From: Leifsonia sp. 1010
Lineage (GTDB): Bacteria > Actinomycetota > Actinomycetes > Actinomycetales > Microbacteriaceae
Length of the DNA: 64,000 nt
Assembly (NCBI RefSeq): GCF_031455295.1
Contig: NZ_JAVDSL010000003.1
Span: forward strand, 62,001 to 126,000
Direction of reading: 5' to 3'
The notes under the pieces are model-generated. The model was not told the origin of the DNA and made no database searches. It worked only from the letters and a program-made list of their open reading frames with translations. A program made the position numbers and the translations under genes. Shown here piece after piece: positions 9,032-17,063 of this stretch (its first letter is position 1; the number at the start of each line of letters is the position of its first letter).

Positions 9032-9973
9032 TCACGCGTCAGCGAGCTCCGTGGGTTCGACGACCGCGTCGACGAGGGCACCGTTGCGCCACACGGTCAA
9101 CTCGAGGCGGCGTCCGATGGTGCTGGCGATCATCAGACGCTGCAGGTCTGCAACCGAGTGGATCGGCGTCCGGTCGAGCGAGATCAGCACGTCGCCGGGC
9201 CGGACGCCCGCGAGGTCCGCCGGGCTGCTCGGCACGACGGTCATGACCTGGATTCCGGTGCGGGCGCCGGCCTTGCGGGCGACCGCCTCCTGGAGCGCGA
9301 TCTCCGCGCCCGCGATGCCGAGCCAGCCGCGGCGCACGCGCCCCTCATGCATGAGGGTGTTCATGATCTGCCTGCTCGTCGCGTTCACGGGCACGGCGAG
9401 CCCCAACCCGGTTCCCGCGACGGCGGTGTTCACACCGATCATGCGGGCCGAGCTGTCCGCGAGCGCTCCACCGCTGTTCCCGGGGTTCAGGGCGGCGTCG
9501 GTCTGGATGACCTCGTCGACCACCCGCCCGGCGCGGGTCGGCAGCGAGCGACCGAGCGCAGACACGATTCCGGCTGTCACGCTTCCCGCCAGGCCGAACG
9601 GATTGCCGACCGCGACCACGAGCTGTCCGACCTGAAGTGCGGCGGCGTCGCCCAGCTCGACCGGTGGCGGCGTGGGTTCGTCGGCTTTCAGGATCGCGAG
9701 GTCGGACAGCGGGTCGCGCCCGACGACTCGCGCCCGCACCCTGGTTCCGTCCCCGAAGGCCAGGTCGACGCTCGTCGCGCTCTCCACGACGTGCGCACTG
9801 GTCAGGAGGTGTCCCTCGGCCGAGACGACCGTGGCGCTGCCGAGGCCCACGCCTCGGGCCGTGCGCGCGGTCACGGCGGCGACCGCCGGGCTCACGGCGG
9901 CGGCGACGCGCACGACCACCGTGGAGTACGCGTCCAAGGCGCCCGCATCGGGATTGGCATCGGCATTCGACAT
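9032..9973 (-). CDS. HtrA/DegP-type trypsin-like serine protease with PDZ domain
   Basis: 313 residues. Chymotrypsin-fold S1C protease with catalytic His in LLTSAHVVES, Asp in LSDLAILK and Ser in NPGNSGGALAD, followed by a C-terminal PDZ domain (TVVPSSPADLAGVRPGDVLI). Unusually for the family there is no signal peptide or membrane segment before the protease domain: the protein starts MSNADANPDAG and the domain begins about residue 20, so it appears cytosolic. CACACT lies seven bases upstream of the ATG, suggesting a leaderless mRNA, which argues against a missed longer N-terminus. Confidence 0.9.
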   Translation of the reverse strand: MSNADANPDAGALDAYSTVVVRVAAAVSPAVAAVTARTARGVGLGSATVVSAEGHLLTSAHVVESATSVDLAFGDGTRVRARVVGRDPLSDLAILKADEPTPPPVELGDAAALQVGQLVVAVGNPFGLAGSVTAGIVSALGRSLPTRAGRVVDEVIQTDAALNPGNSGGALADSSARMIGVNTAVAGTGLGLAVPVNATSRQIMNTLMHEGRVRRGWLGIAGAEIALQEAVARKAGARTGIQVMTVVPSSPADLAGVRPGDVLISLDRTPIHSVADLQRLMIASTIGRRLELTVWRNGALVDAVVEPTELADA

Positions 9974-10065
9974 GACACGAGTGTGCGCGTCCCGAGGCGA
10001 CGCCGGGGGAGCGTTCGCCAGCGGCTTAGTGGCTCGGCCTTCCCGACGGGCGCGGTCACAGACAT

Positions 10066-10081
10066 TCGAACATATGTTCTA
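10066..10081. promoter_or_regulatory. LexA (SOS) box upstream of small gene
   Basis: TCGAACATATGTTCTA matches the actinobacterial LexA operator TCGAAC-N4-GTTCGA with one mismatch. It overlaps the presumed -10 hexamer TCTAAT (10078-10083) of the small gene that starts at 10090, with GTCACA 17 bases further upstream as a weak -35. Repression by LexA is the simple reading. Confidence 0.75.
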
Positions 10082-10089
10082 ATGGAGTG

Positions 10090-10359
10090 GTGACGCGCCC
10101 GAAGCCTATTCGCTACGACCGCGACACCTGGTTGGTGATGCGCGATGACGCCGTCGTGCCGAAGGCGGTGATCCGACGCTATACAGACAGGGGAGGCCGA
10201 GACCAGTACCTGCTGATCCGGTGGGACCTGGATCCGTCGAAGCGGCGGCTCATGGCCGTCTGCCCATCACTCGAGCGCGCCGACGACCTGGTGAGATACG
10301 ACAACAACGTGTCACACGGCTACTGGGACGGACCGCCCAATTCGCATCCGAGCGGCTGA
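10090..10359 (+). CDS. small LexA-regulated protein of unknown function
   Basis: 89 residues, basic, rich in Arg and Asp, with no signal peptide or membrane segment: begins VTRPKPIRYDRDTWLVMRDD and contains YLLIRWDLDPSKRRLMAV. I do not recognise a family. The GTG at 10090 is preferred over GTG 10087 because it lies six bases after the -10 hexamer TCTAAT, the spacing of a leaderless mRNA. A LexA box overlaps the promoter, so induction by DNA damage is the inference. Single gene; downstream gene begins after a 107-base gap with its own Shine-Dalgarno. Confidence 0.7.
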   Translation: MTRPKPIRYDRDTWLVMRDDAVVPKAVIRRYTDRGGRDQYLLIRWDLDPSKRRLMAVCPSLERADDLVRYDNNVSHGYWDGPPNSHPSG

Positions 10360-10467
10360 ACGAGAGTATGGGGGAGCGGGTTCGAGTGGTCCTGGAGCCG
10401 GTGATAGCTTCTGAGCGCGAGGATGCGCTGCATCCCGGCACGCACAGCAATTGGGGGAGATGTCCAT

Positions 10468-10974
10468 ATGGTGACGTTCGGCGACGAGCTTCAGGTCGGG
10501 TCCAGAAGCGACCTTCCGGTTCCGGCCGTCGACATGGCTGACGCGTCGAGCCTCGAGGAGTTTCTTCTGTTCGATGTGCGCCTCGTCGTGCACCGCGGCC
10601 GGCTGGGCGTCATCCTGGGCCAGGGGAGCATTCCTTCGTACGATGCTGCACTCATTGTGGCGTCGGACGTATCGAGTGTCGATCTGGGTGCGACCACTCC
10701 GAAGGGGGCCTGGTACAACTGGACGCTCGGGGGAGCCACGGCGTCCACCTTCGGTGACAAGACCACCGTCACGCTTCATCCGCTGTTCAGCCAGCAGGGT
10801 GCGCTTCGCTTCACGGCGTCCGACGTGGAGATCCGGCTTGGTACCAGCCCCGCCACACGGGGAGCCCCGGCCGATTACATCGCGGACACGGAGGAGACCA
10901 TCTGGTCACAGAACCCGGGCTGGGGCTCGGAGTTCGTCGCGCGTGCGGCCACGCGACTCCACACCATCAACTGA
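10468..10974 (+). CDS. protein of unknown function, 168 residues
   Basis: Starts MVTFGDELQVGSRSDLPVPA after a strong GGGGGAGA Shine-Dalgarno at 10453-10460. Predicted soluble, with alternating hydrophobic stretches that suggest beta-strands (RLVVHRGRLGVILGQG, TVTLHPLFSQQGALRFTASD) and no membrane segment, signal or cysteine. Codon use is slightly less GC-biased than the flanking housekeeping genes, with AAC, GTA and AGT codons. I recognise no domain. It is followed by a 160-base gap containing an AT-rich palindrome. Confidence 0.72.
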   Translation: MVTFGDELQVGSRSDLPVPAVDMADASSLEEFLLFDVRLVVHRGRLGVILGQGSIPSYDAALIVASDVSSVDLGATTPKGAWYNWTLGGATASTFGDKTTVTLHPLFSQQGALRFTASDVEIRLGTSPATRGAPADYIADTEETIWSQNPGWGSEFVARAATRLHTIN

Positions 10975-10999
10975 CTGGCTGCTCTCGCGTCGAGCTGAC

Positions 11000-11013
11000 A
11001 TAATGTGCATTAT
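11000..11013. promoter_or_regulatory. AT-rich 14-bp palindrome (candidate operator)
   Basis: ATAATGTGCATTAT, a perfect palindrome with 6-bp arms, within CTGA/TCAG flanks, in an otherwise GC-rich gap. It lies 26 bases after the end of the 168-residue gene and about 43 bases upstream of the -35 of the HdeD gene. It resembles binding sites of Fur/Zur-like regulators only in general shape; no regulator can be named. Confidence 0.4.
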
Positions 11014-11055
11014 CAGCGTAACGATATCCCGCGACGACACGACGGATTCGCACTC

Positions 11056-11084
11056 CTGACAGCGTGCATACGGCGCGCTAGTGT
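11056..11084 (+). promoter_or_regulatory. sigma-70-type promoter of HdeD-like gene
   Basis: -35 CTGACA (11056-11061), 17-base spacer, -10 TAGTGT (11079-11084). The start codon at 11135 then has a leader of about 45 bases with a GAAGGGA Shine-Dalgarno at 11121. Confidence 0.6.
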
Positions 11085-11134
11085 CAGCAGCGAACCGCCT
11101 GTGAAGCGGCCGCCGCTCTCGAAGGGATGACGTG

Positions 11135-11776
11135 ATGAGCGCTACAGATCCGACCGACCCGATGCTGCATGAATTCTCGCTGGATGCCCAGCACATGACC
11201 CGTACGGCCATCAACGCCGTACGCACGGCGCTCGGCGTCAGCGGCGCCGTCTCGCTGATCCTCGGCATCGTCCTGCTGTTCTGGCCCGAGAAGACGCTGT
11301 CGGTGCTGGCGATCTTCCTCGGGATCTACTTCTTGGTCGCCGGGATCATGCGTCTCGGGATCGGCATCTTCACCCGCGGGATGCGCGGCGGGTCCAGAGC
11401 GCTCAACATCGTTCTCGGAGTCCTGCTCATCTTCGCCGGCATCGTCGCGCTGAAGAACGTCTCAGCGGCAGCGGTGACGCTGGTGATCTTCGCCATCGCG
11501 TTCATCGGCGTCGGTTGGATCATCGACGGCGTCATGGCGCTGGCCGAATCCGGACGCGCCGCGTCGTCCGGCTGGGCCATCGCGTTCGGCATCCTGAGCA
11601 TCATCGCCGGAATCGTCGTGCTGGTGCTGCCTGCGTCGTCCGCGGTGTTCCTGCTGTTCTTCGCGGCGTTCTCGCTGATCGTCCTGGGCGTGATCGGGAT
11701 CGTGCGGGCATTCACTTTCGGACGCGAGGTGCTGAAGGCGACCGACTCCCCTGCCGCCTCGCCCCGCGTCGCCTGA
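11135..11776 (+). CDS. HdeD-family (DUF308) membrane protein
   Basis: 213 residues with six hydrophobic segments, the first at about residues 28-46 (VSGAVSLILGIVLLFWPEKT), each separated by very short loops, as in the HdeD/DUF308 family. In enterobacteria HdeD is an acid-resistance membrane protein; the role in actinobacteria is not established. GTG at 11132 directly precedes the ATG at 11135; the ATG is better spaced from the GAAGGGA ribosome-binding site. It ends convergently with the S9 peptidase gene, and a 19-bp perfect inverted repeat lies between them. Confidence 0.88.
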   Translation: MSATDPTDPMLHEFSLDAQHMTRTAINAVRTALGVSGAVSLILGIVLLFWPEKTLSVLAIFLGIYFLVAGIMRLGIGIFTRGMRGGSRALNIVLGVLLIFAGIVALKNVSAAAVTLVIFAIAFIGVGWIIDGVMALAESGRAASSGWAIAFGILSIIAGIVVLVLPASSAVFLLFFAAFSLIVLGVIGIVRAFTFGREVLKATDSPAASPRVA

Positions 11777-11798
11777 TCGTATACGATCCACTACGACA

Positions 11799-11853
11799 GA
11801 TTCGTGCCGAATGTGCGGAAAGGCGCGCGCGAAACGCACATTCGGCACGAATC
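11799..11853. repeat. perfect 19-bp inverted repeat between convergent genes
   Basis: Arms 11799-11817 (GATTCGTGCCGAATGTGCG) and 11835-11853 are exact reverse complements, with a 17-base loop that itself begins and ends with GAAA. It fills the 86-base gap between two convergent genes. It can fold as a strong hairpin in either transcript and so may be a bidirectional terminator, but it lacks a T run and is longer than usual. Confidence 0.85.
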
Positions 11854-11862
11854 GCGCGCGAC

Positions 11863-13857
11863 CTACCGGTGGTTGCTGCGGCTCGGGAGGTGCTGCGCCC
11901 ACCAGTCGAGGATGATGTCGAACCGCTCCCGGCGGTGGCGCGGCCGCCCGCTCCGGCTCAGCTCGTGGTCCTCGCCCGGGAAGATGACGAGCTCGGTCTC
12001 CACTCCCCTGCGCTTGAGCGCCGCGTAGTAGCGCTCGGCCTGCCCGAGCGGGCAGCGCAGATCGTGCGACGAGTGCAGCACGAGCGTCGGCGTGCGCACC
12101 TGGTCGACCACGGCCTGCGGACTCTGCGACCGCATCAGCTCGGGGTCCGTGCCGGTGTACTCGTCGCCGAAGAAGCTGCCGATGTCGCTGGTTCCGACGA
12201 AGGCGTCCGGGTCGAGGAATCCGCGCTCCACGATCGCCGCGGCGAAGCGGTGATCGTGCGCGATCGTCCAGGCCGTGAGGTAGCCGCCGTACGAGCCGCC
12301 CATGATCCCGACGCGCTCGGCGTCGAGGCCCGGGACCTCGGCGATGGCGCCGTCGAGGAAGTCGAGCACGTCCGTGAGGTCGACCGTGCCCATCCGCTGA
12401 CGGATGACCCGGCCGTGCTCCTGACCGTAGCCGGCCGAACCGCGCGGGTTCGACATCACGACCGCATAGCCGGCCGCGGCGTACACCTGCGCCTCGTCGA
12501 AGAGCGCGTGCGTGTACGAGGCGAACGGCCCGCCGTGGATGTTGAGAAGCACGGGATGCGGCCCGTCGCCCTCGGGGACCAGCACCCAGCCGTGCACGGG
12601 ATAGCCGTCGCGGCCGGTGACCGTGAGCTCACGTGGCTCGATGATGCCTGTCGAGCGCAGCGGAGCCGAGAAGTCGGTCAGGCGGCGCAGACCGGCGCCC
12701 TCAACGACGGCGACGTCTCCGGTCGTCCGCACGTCGGCGAACGAGGCCACGATCGTCTCACCCGCCGCATCCGCACCGCCCACGACCGTGTGGTCGTCGG
12801 TGAGACGCCGGCTCTCCCCCGCCGTGTTCACCTCGGTGAGCACGAGCGCACCGCGACTGCGGTCGAGCACGAGCACCGAGTCATCGGCTCGCGGCGCGAT
12901 GTCGGACTCGGTGAAGTCGACCGATTCCGGGTCGGTCAGCCGGCGCGGCGCGGAACCAGCGGCGTCGATCACGTACAGGGCGGCGTTCTTCGCGACGAAG
13001 TCGCGCCCGGTCTGGCCGACATCCTGCGCGGTGAAGAACAGGGCGCCACCGTCGGCGTAGTGCGCGGCGATCACGCTGTACGACCCGTGCGAGCCGGTCA
13101 GATCACGCGCCTCTCCCCCATCGATCGGAACGAGGAACACGTTCGACCGGAGGTCGAGGTCGCGGCTGGCGTGCCGTTCTGAGACGAAGGCGATGCTCCG
13201 GCCGTCCGGCGAGAACGAGATCGCGCCGTCGTCCCACGGACCATCGGTCAGCTGACGCGGCTCGGCGACCGACGGCGCGGGATCGGTCGACCCGTCCGGT
13301 TTCGGTGCGGGATCCGGGATGGGCGCAGCCCACACATCCGGCACCGGCACGGTGAAGACGTGGGCGCGCCGGTCGGTGACGTACCCGAGACCGTTCGCCT
13401 GATATTTCAAAGTATCGATCCGGCGGGCGGGCTCCCCGTTCGGGTCGATGCCCTCGACCGTGCCGTAGCGGCCCTGTTCGGGCACACGGCTGACGAAGGC
13501 GAGCGTCCGCGCGTCGGGCGACCAGGCGAATTCGGAGACGCCGAGGGTGCGGTCGGTGACGGCGACCGGCTCGCCGCCGGCGGCGTCGACGACGAACAGC
13601 TGCGGCGGCTTCTTGGGCTCGGCACGGAGGAACGCCAGCAGGCGTCCGTCGGGCGAGAATCGCGGCGCCGTGTCGCGGAACCCGCGGGTCAGCAGGCGCG
13701 GCGCGGCGTGACCGGTGAGCGGGATGCTCCACAGCTGCCCGACCGTCGCGTCGGCTTCCAGGGACGGCCGGGTCACCGACACCACGGCCTTCGCGCCGCC
13801 GGGGTGGACCGTCGGCGTCGAGACGCCGGTCAGCAGACCGAGATCGGCGGGCTTCAC
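11863..13857 (-). CDS. S9-family (prolyl oligopeptidase-like) serine peptidase
   Basis: 664 residues. An N-terminal beta-propeller region with TolB/WD-like repeats (RFSPDGRLLAFLRA, SFSPDGRSIAFVSE) precedes a C-terminal alpha/beta-hydrolase domain with nucleophile Ser in GIMGGSYGGYLTAW, Asp in HSSHDLRCPLGQ and His in FPGEDHELS. Such enzymes cleave peptides, often acylaminoacyl or prolyl peptides, in the cytosol; no signal peptide is visible. The GTG start overlaps the TGA of the SDR gene by four bases (GTGA), indicating translational coupling. The frame remains open upstream but reads antisense across the SDR gene. Confidence 0.92.
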   Translation of the reverse strand: MKPADLGLLTGVSTPTVHPGGAKAVVSVTRPSLEADATVGQLWSIPLTGHAAPRLLTRGFRDTAPRFSPDGRLLAFLRAEPKKPPQLFVVDAAGGEPVAVTDRTLGVSEFAWSPDARTLAFVSRVPEQGRYGTVEGIDPNGEPARRIDTLKYQANGLGYVTDRRAHVFTVPVPDVWAAPIPDPAPKPDGSTDPAPSVAEPRQLTDGPWDDGAISFSPDGRSIAFVSERHASRDLDLRSNVFLVPIDGGEARDLTGSHGSYSVIAAHYADGGALFFTAQDVGQTGRDFVAKNAALYVIDAAGSAPRRLTDPESVDFTESDIAPRADDSVLVLDRSRGALVLTEVNTAGESRRLTDDHTVVGGADAAGETIVASFADVRTTGDVAVVEGAGLRRLTDFSAPLRSTGIIEPRELTVTGRDGYPVHGWVLVPEGDGPHPVLLNIHGGPFASYTHALFDEAQVYAAAGYAVVMSNPRGSAGYGQEHGRVIRQRMGTVDLTDVLDFLDGAIAEVPGLDAERVGIMGGSYGGYLTAWTIAHDHRFAAAIVERGFLDPDAFVGTSDIGSFFGDEYTGTDPELMRSQSPQAVVDQVRTPTLVLHSSHDLRCPLGQAERYYAALKRRGVETELVIFPGEDHELSRSGRPRHRRERFDIILDWWAQHLPSRSNHR

Positions 13858-14624
13858 TCGACGACCGGCGTGAAGCTGGACACGTCGCCGACGAGGCGCG
13901 TGTGGTCGGCGGGGATGGGGTCGACGACGGCGGACGCGACCTCGGCCGCGAACTCGCTGACGTTGTAGAGGCGGCCGGCGGCCTCCTTGCGGGCGTCGAT
14001 GGCGCCCGGGTTGAGACGGTTGAGCAGGGTGGCCGTGATGGTGCCCTCGATCATGTCGCCGGAGACGACGACGAACTCGACGCCCTTCTCGGTGAGCGAC
14101 GGGAGCAGCGCGCGCAGCGCATCCTCCCCCGCCCGCTTGCTCAGCGCCACGGCCTCGTACTCGGGCATGGTCGGCGTCGTGCGGATGAAGTGCGCCTGGT
14201 GGCTGGTGACGAACACGACGCGCGCTCCGTCGCCGAGAAGCGGGAGCGCCGCGGTGAGCGTGTTCACCTGGGCGTCGCGGTTGAGCTGCATGGCGTAGTC
14301 CTCTGCCATGCCGGACTCCATGCCGCCGGAGGCATTGAGCACGAGGATGTCGAGGCCGCCCCACGCGTCGGCGACCGTCCGGAACATGGCCGCGACGGAG
14401 TCGGAGTCGGTCAGGTCGGCGCCGACGGCGATGGCCGTCCCGCCCTGCTCCACGATCGAGTCGACGAGCTTCTGGGCCCGCGCCTCCTTGTTGCGGTAGT
14501 TGATGACGACACTCGCGCCCGCCTCGGCGAGGTACTGCGCGGTGTCGGCGCCGATCCCGCGCGACGAGCCGGTGACGAGGGCGCGCTTGCCCGTCAGCGA
14601 ACCAGGTGAAAGGGGGTTTGCCAC
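13854..14624 (-). CDS. SDR-family oxidoreductase with shifted active-site tyrosine
   Basis: 256 residues. Rossmann start LTGKRALVTGSSRGIGADTA gives the NAD(P) glycine motif and LDILVLNASGG the structural Asn/Ala motif. The catalytic segment reads EYEAVALSKRAGEDALRALL: Lys is present, but the residue four positions before it is Val, with the Tyr three positions earlier than in the canonical YxxxK. The start GTG is chosen for its GAGGAG Shine-Dalgarno five bases upstream. First gene of a coupled pair with the S9 peptidase, divergent from nfeD. Confidence 0.88.
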   Translation of the reverse strand: MANPLSPGSLTGKRALVTGSSRGIGADTAQYLAEAGASVVINYRNKEARAQKLVDSIVEQGGTAIAVGADLTDSDSVAAMFRTVADAWGGLDILVLNASGGMESGMAEDYAMQLNRDAQVNTLTAALPLLGDGARVVFVTSHQAHFIRTTPTMPEYEAVALSKRAGEDALRALLPSLTEKGVEFVVVSGDMIEGTITATLLNRLNPGAIDARKEAAGRLYNVSEFAAEVASAVVDPIPADHTRLVGDVSSFTPVVE

Positions 14625-14730
14625 GAAAACTCCTCGGCGTCGATGTCTGCATCCTGAGACTACCAAGAGGGGTGGAATCGGCGTGGGCCGCACCTGATAC
14701 GGTCGGAGAAAGCAGTGAAAGGGGGACGTC

Positions 14731-15240
14731 ATGGACATCACGTCCTTCGCCTGGATCGTCTGGCTCGTCCTCATCCTGATCTTCGTGATCATCGAGATGC
14801 TGACGCTCGACTTCGTCTTCCTGATGATCGCCATCGGCAGCCTCGGCGGCCTCGTCTCCGGCCTGTTCGGCGCACCCTGGTGGCTGCAGCTGATCATCGC
14901 CGCGATCCTGTCCGTCGTCCTGATCTTCTTCATCCGGCCGCCGCTGCTCCGCGCACTGAAGCGCGGAGGCGATCCCGCCAAGAGCAACATCGACCGCCTG
15001 ATCGGGATGGGCGGGGTCGTCGTCTCGACCGTCACCCGGACCACGGGGCTGGTGAAGCTCCAGGTCGGCGAGACCTGGACATCGCGGCTCGCCGACAGCG
15101 CCTTCACCGGCGGCGGTCGCGGGGAGCTCGTGCCCGGGGAGCACGTCGTCGTCGTCTCGATCGAGGGAGCGACCGCCGTCGTCGCGCCCGCACCGGTCTC
15201 CGCAGGTACCGACGGCCTCACCGAGAGGATCACTCCGTGA
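14731..15240 (+). CDS. NfeD-like membrane protein
   Basis: 169 residues: three membrane segments in the first 85 residues (WIVWLVLILIFVIIEMLTLD, FLMIAIGSLGGLVSG, LIIAAILSVVLIFFI) and a C-terminal OB-fold NfeD domain with GVVVSTVTRTTGLVKLQVGE. NfeD proteins pair with SPFH/stomatin proteins in membrane microdomains; here the next gene is exactly such a partner, overlapping by GTGA. A GAAAGGGGGA Shine-Dalgarno precedes the ATG. The long ClpP-like domain of some NfeD proteins is absent, so this is the short form. Confidence 0.9.
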   Translation: MDITSFAWIVWLVLILIFVIIEMLTLDFVFLMIAIGSLGGLVSGLFGAPWWLQLIIAAILSVVLIFFIRPPLLRALKRGGDPAKSNIDRLIGMGGVVVSTVTRTTGLVKLQVGETWTSRLADSAFTGGGRGELVPGEHVVVVSIEGATAVVAPAPVSAGTDGLTERITP

Positions 15241-16232
15241 ACGATCCCAGCCAGCTGATCCTGACCATCGTGGTCAGCATCATCGTCCTGATCATCGCGA
15301 TCTTCGTGCTGGTCACGCTGTTCCGTGCGATCCGGATCATCCCGCAGGCGCGCGCCGGCGTGGTCGAGCGGCTCGGCCGGTACCACAAGACGTTGATGCC
15401 CGGACTCAACGTCGTCGTCCCGTTCATCGACAAGGTGCGGCCGCTGATCGACATGCGCGAGCAGGTCGTCTCGTTCCCGCCGCAGCCGGTCATCACCGAG
15501 GACAACCTGGTCGTCTCCATCGACACGGTCGTGTACTTCCAGGTGACGGATGCGCGCGCCGCCACGTACGAGATCGCCAACTACCTGGGCGCGGTCGAGC
15601 AGCTCACCACGACGACCCTCCGCAACGTGGTCGGCGGACTGAACCTCGAAGAGGCGCTGACCAGCCGCGACAACATCAACGGTCAGCTGCGGCTCGTGCT
15701 CGACGAGGCCACCGGCAAGTGGGGCATCCGCGTCTCCCGCGTCGAGCTCAAGGCGATCGATCCGCCCACGTCCATCCAGGACTCGATGGAGAAGCAGATG
15801 CGCGCGGAACGTGACCGCCGCGCTGTCATCCTGACGGCCGAGGGCACGAAGCAGTCCGAGATCCTCAACGCCGAGGGTCTGCGGCAGGCCGCGATCCTCA
15901 AGGCGGAGGGCGACGCGAAAGCGGCTGTGCTCCGCGCCGAGGGCGAGGCGCAGGCGATCACGACGGTATTCGGCGCGATCCACCAGGGCAACCCGGACAA
16001 CCTCCTGCTCGCCTACCAGTACCTCCAGACGCTCCCGAAGCTCGCCGAGGGGCCCGCGAACAAGCTGTGGATCATCCCGAGCGAGCTGACCGAAGCCCTG
16101 AAGGGCATCGGCCAGGCCTTCGGGCCGGGCGCTGGTGCGCAGCAGCCGCCGTCGACGGGAGCCGCGCCGGGCTCTGCCACGCCGCCCGCGCCGGCGGCCG
16201 AGACCGGGCCGGCGGCACCGACCGCGCCGTGA
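15237..16232 (+). CDS. SPFH/band-7 (stomatin-like, QmcA-type) protein
   Basis: 331 residues. One N-terminal membrane helix (ILTIVVSIIVLIIAIFVLVT), then the SPFH domain (QARAGVVERLGRYHKTLMPG, VVSIDTVVYFQVTD), a long charged coiled-coil around residues 190-250 (AERDRRAVILTAEGTKQSEI) and a Pro/Ala-rich tail. Family members scaffold membrane microdomains and modulate FtsH-type proteases. Start GTG overlaps the nfeD stop by four bases, and its own stop overlaps the next start in the same way, so nfeD, this gene and the phosphodiesterase gene form one coupled unit. Confidence 0.92.
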   Translation: MNDPSQLILTIVVSIIVLIIAIFVLVTLFRAIRIIPQARAGVVERLGRYHKTLMPGLNVVVPFIDKVRPLIDMREQVVSFPPQPVITEDNLVVSIDTVVYFQVTDARAATYEIANYLGAVEQLTTTTLRNVVGGLNLEEALTSRDNINGQLRLVLDEATGKWGIRVSRVELKAIDPPTSIQDSMEKQMRAERDRRAVILTAEGTKQSEILNAEGLRQAAILKAEGDAKAAVLRAEGEAQAITTVFGAIHQGNPDNLLLAYQYLQTLPKLAEGPANKLWIIPSELTEALKGIGQAFGPGAGAQQPPSTGAAPGSATPPAPAAETGPAAPTAP

Positions 16233-16978
16233 CGTACCTCGACGGAGCCGGGACGCGCATCATCGCGCATCGCGGCTTGGCTCTGGACGCGCCCGAGAAC
16301 ACGCTGTTGGCGTTCCTGCGCGCCCTCTCGGCGGGCGCCACGCACCTCGAGACCGACATCCACGCGTCCGCCGACGGGGTCGCCGTCATCGCCCACGATC
16401 CGGACCTCGCCCGCGTCGCCGGGCGGAACGTGCAGGTCGGCCAGCTGACGATGAGCGAGCTGCGCCGCATCGACCTGGGTCACGGACAGGGCTTCTGCTC
16501 GCTGGCCGAAGCACTCGACGCGTTCCCGCAGGCGCGCTTCAACATCGACGTGAAGGATGCGCGCGCAGCCGCACCCGCCGTCGCCGCGATCCGCGAGGCC
16601 CGGGCGACCGACCGTGTGCTGATCACCAGCTTCTCGAGCGAGCGGCGACGTGCCGTCGCCGACGCACTCCCGGGGGTCGCCTCCTCCCCCGCCGTCGCGG
16701 AGTTCCTCCCCGCCCTGATCGGCGCCCGGCTGGGCATTGCCCCGCTGGTGCGGCGGGCGCTGCGCGGATTCGTCGCGGTGCAGGTCCCCGAGCGGCGGGG
16801 TCCGCTGCGCATCGTCACGCGACGGTCCGTCGAACGCGTCCACGCGGCCGGGGCCGAAGTCCATGTCTGGACGGTCAACGATCCGGCCGACATGGTCCGG
16901 CTGCTCGACCTCGGGGTCGACGGCATCGTCACCGACCGCTGCGACGTGCTCACGACCGTGGTGACATCGCGCCGCTGA
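16229..16978 (+). CDS. glycerophosphodiester phosphodiesterase
   Basis: 249 residues of the GDPD TIM-barrel family: RIIAHRGLALDAPENTLLAF, ETDIHASADGVAVIAHDPDL and the C-terminal HVWTVNDPADMVRLLDLGVD. The metal-binding Glu/Asp and the two catalytic His (AHRG, AHDP) are present. It hydrolyses glycerophosphodiesters from phospholipid turnover to glycerol-3-phosphate and an alcohol. No signal peptide, so cytosolic. GTG start overlaps the preceding stop by four bases. Confidence 0.92.
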   Translation: MTYLDGAGTRIIAHRGLALDAPENTLLAFLRALSAGATHLETDIHASADGVAVIAHDPDLARVAGRNVQVGQLTMSELRRIDLGHGQGFCSLAEALDAFPQARFNIDVKDARAAAPAVAAIREARATDRVLITSFSSERRRAVADALPGVASSPAVAEFLPALIGARLGIAPLVRRALRGFVAVQVPERRGPLRIVTRRSVERVHAAGAEVHVWTVNDPADMVRLLDLGVDGIVTDRCDVLTTVVTSRR

Positions 16979-17030
16979 CGTCCGGCGACCGCAGCCGACT
17001 CTGAGAGGGCACTGGGAGAAACGCTCTCCT

Positions 17031-17063
17031 GGAAAGAGAATCCCCAGCTTGACCGTTTATAAC
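17031..17063 (+). promoter_or_regulatory. candidate rbpA promoter (possible sigma-R/SigH type)
   Basis: GGAAA (17031-17035) lies 19 bases before GTT (17055-17057), close to the GGAAT-N18-GTT pattern of stress sigma factors of the SigR/SigH group, known to drive rbpA in Streptomyces. TTGACC (17049) and TATAAC (17058) also occur but are not correctly spaced from each other. A GAGGAG Shine-Dalgarno follows at 17085. Confidence 0.4.

Noticed and set aside
11863-15144. Apparent 1093-residue fusion of SDR-antisense and S9 peptidase
   Set aside because: The peptidase frame is merely open upstream; GTGA overlap at 13854-13857 and the SDR ribosome-binding site define two genes.
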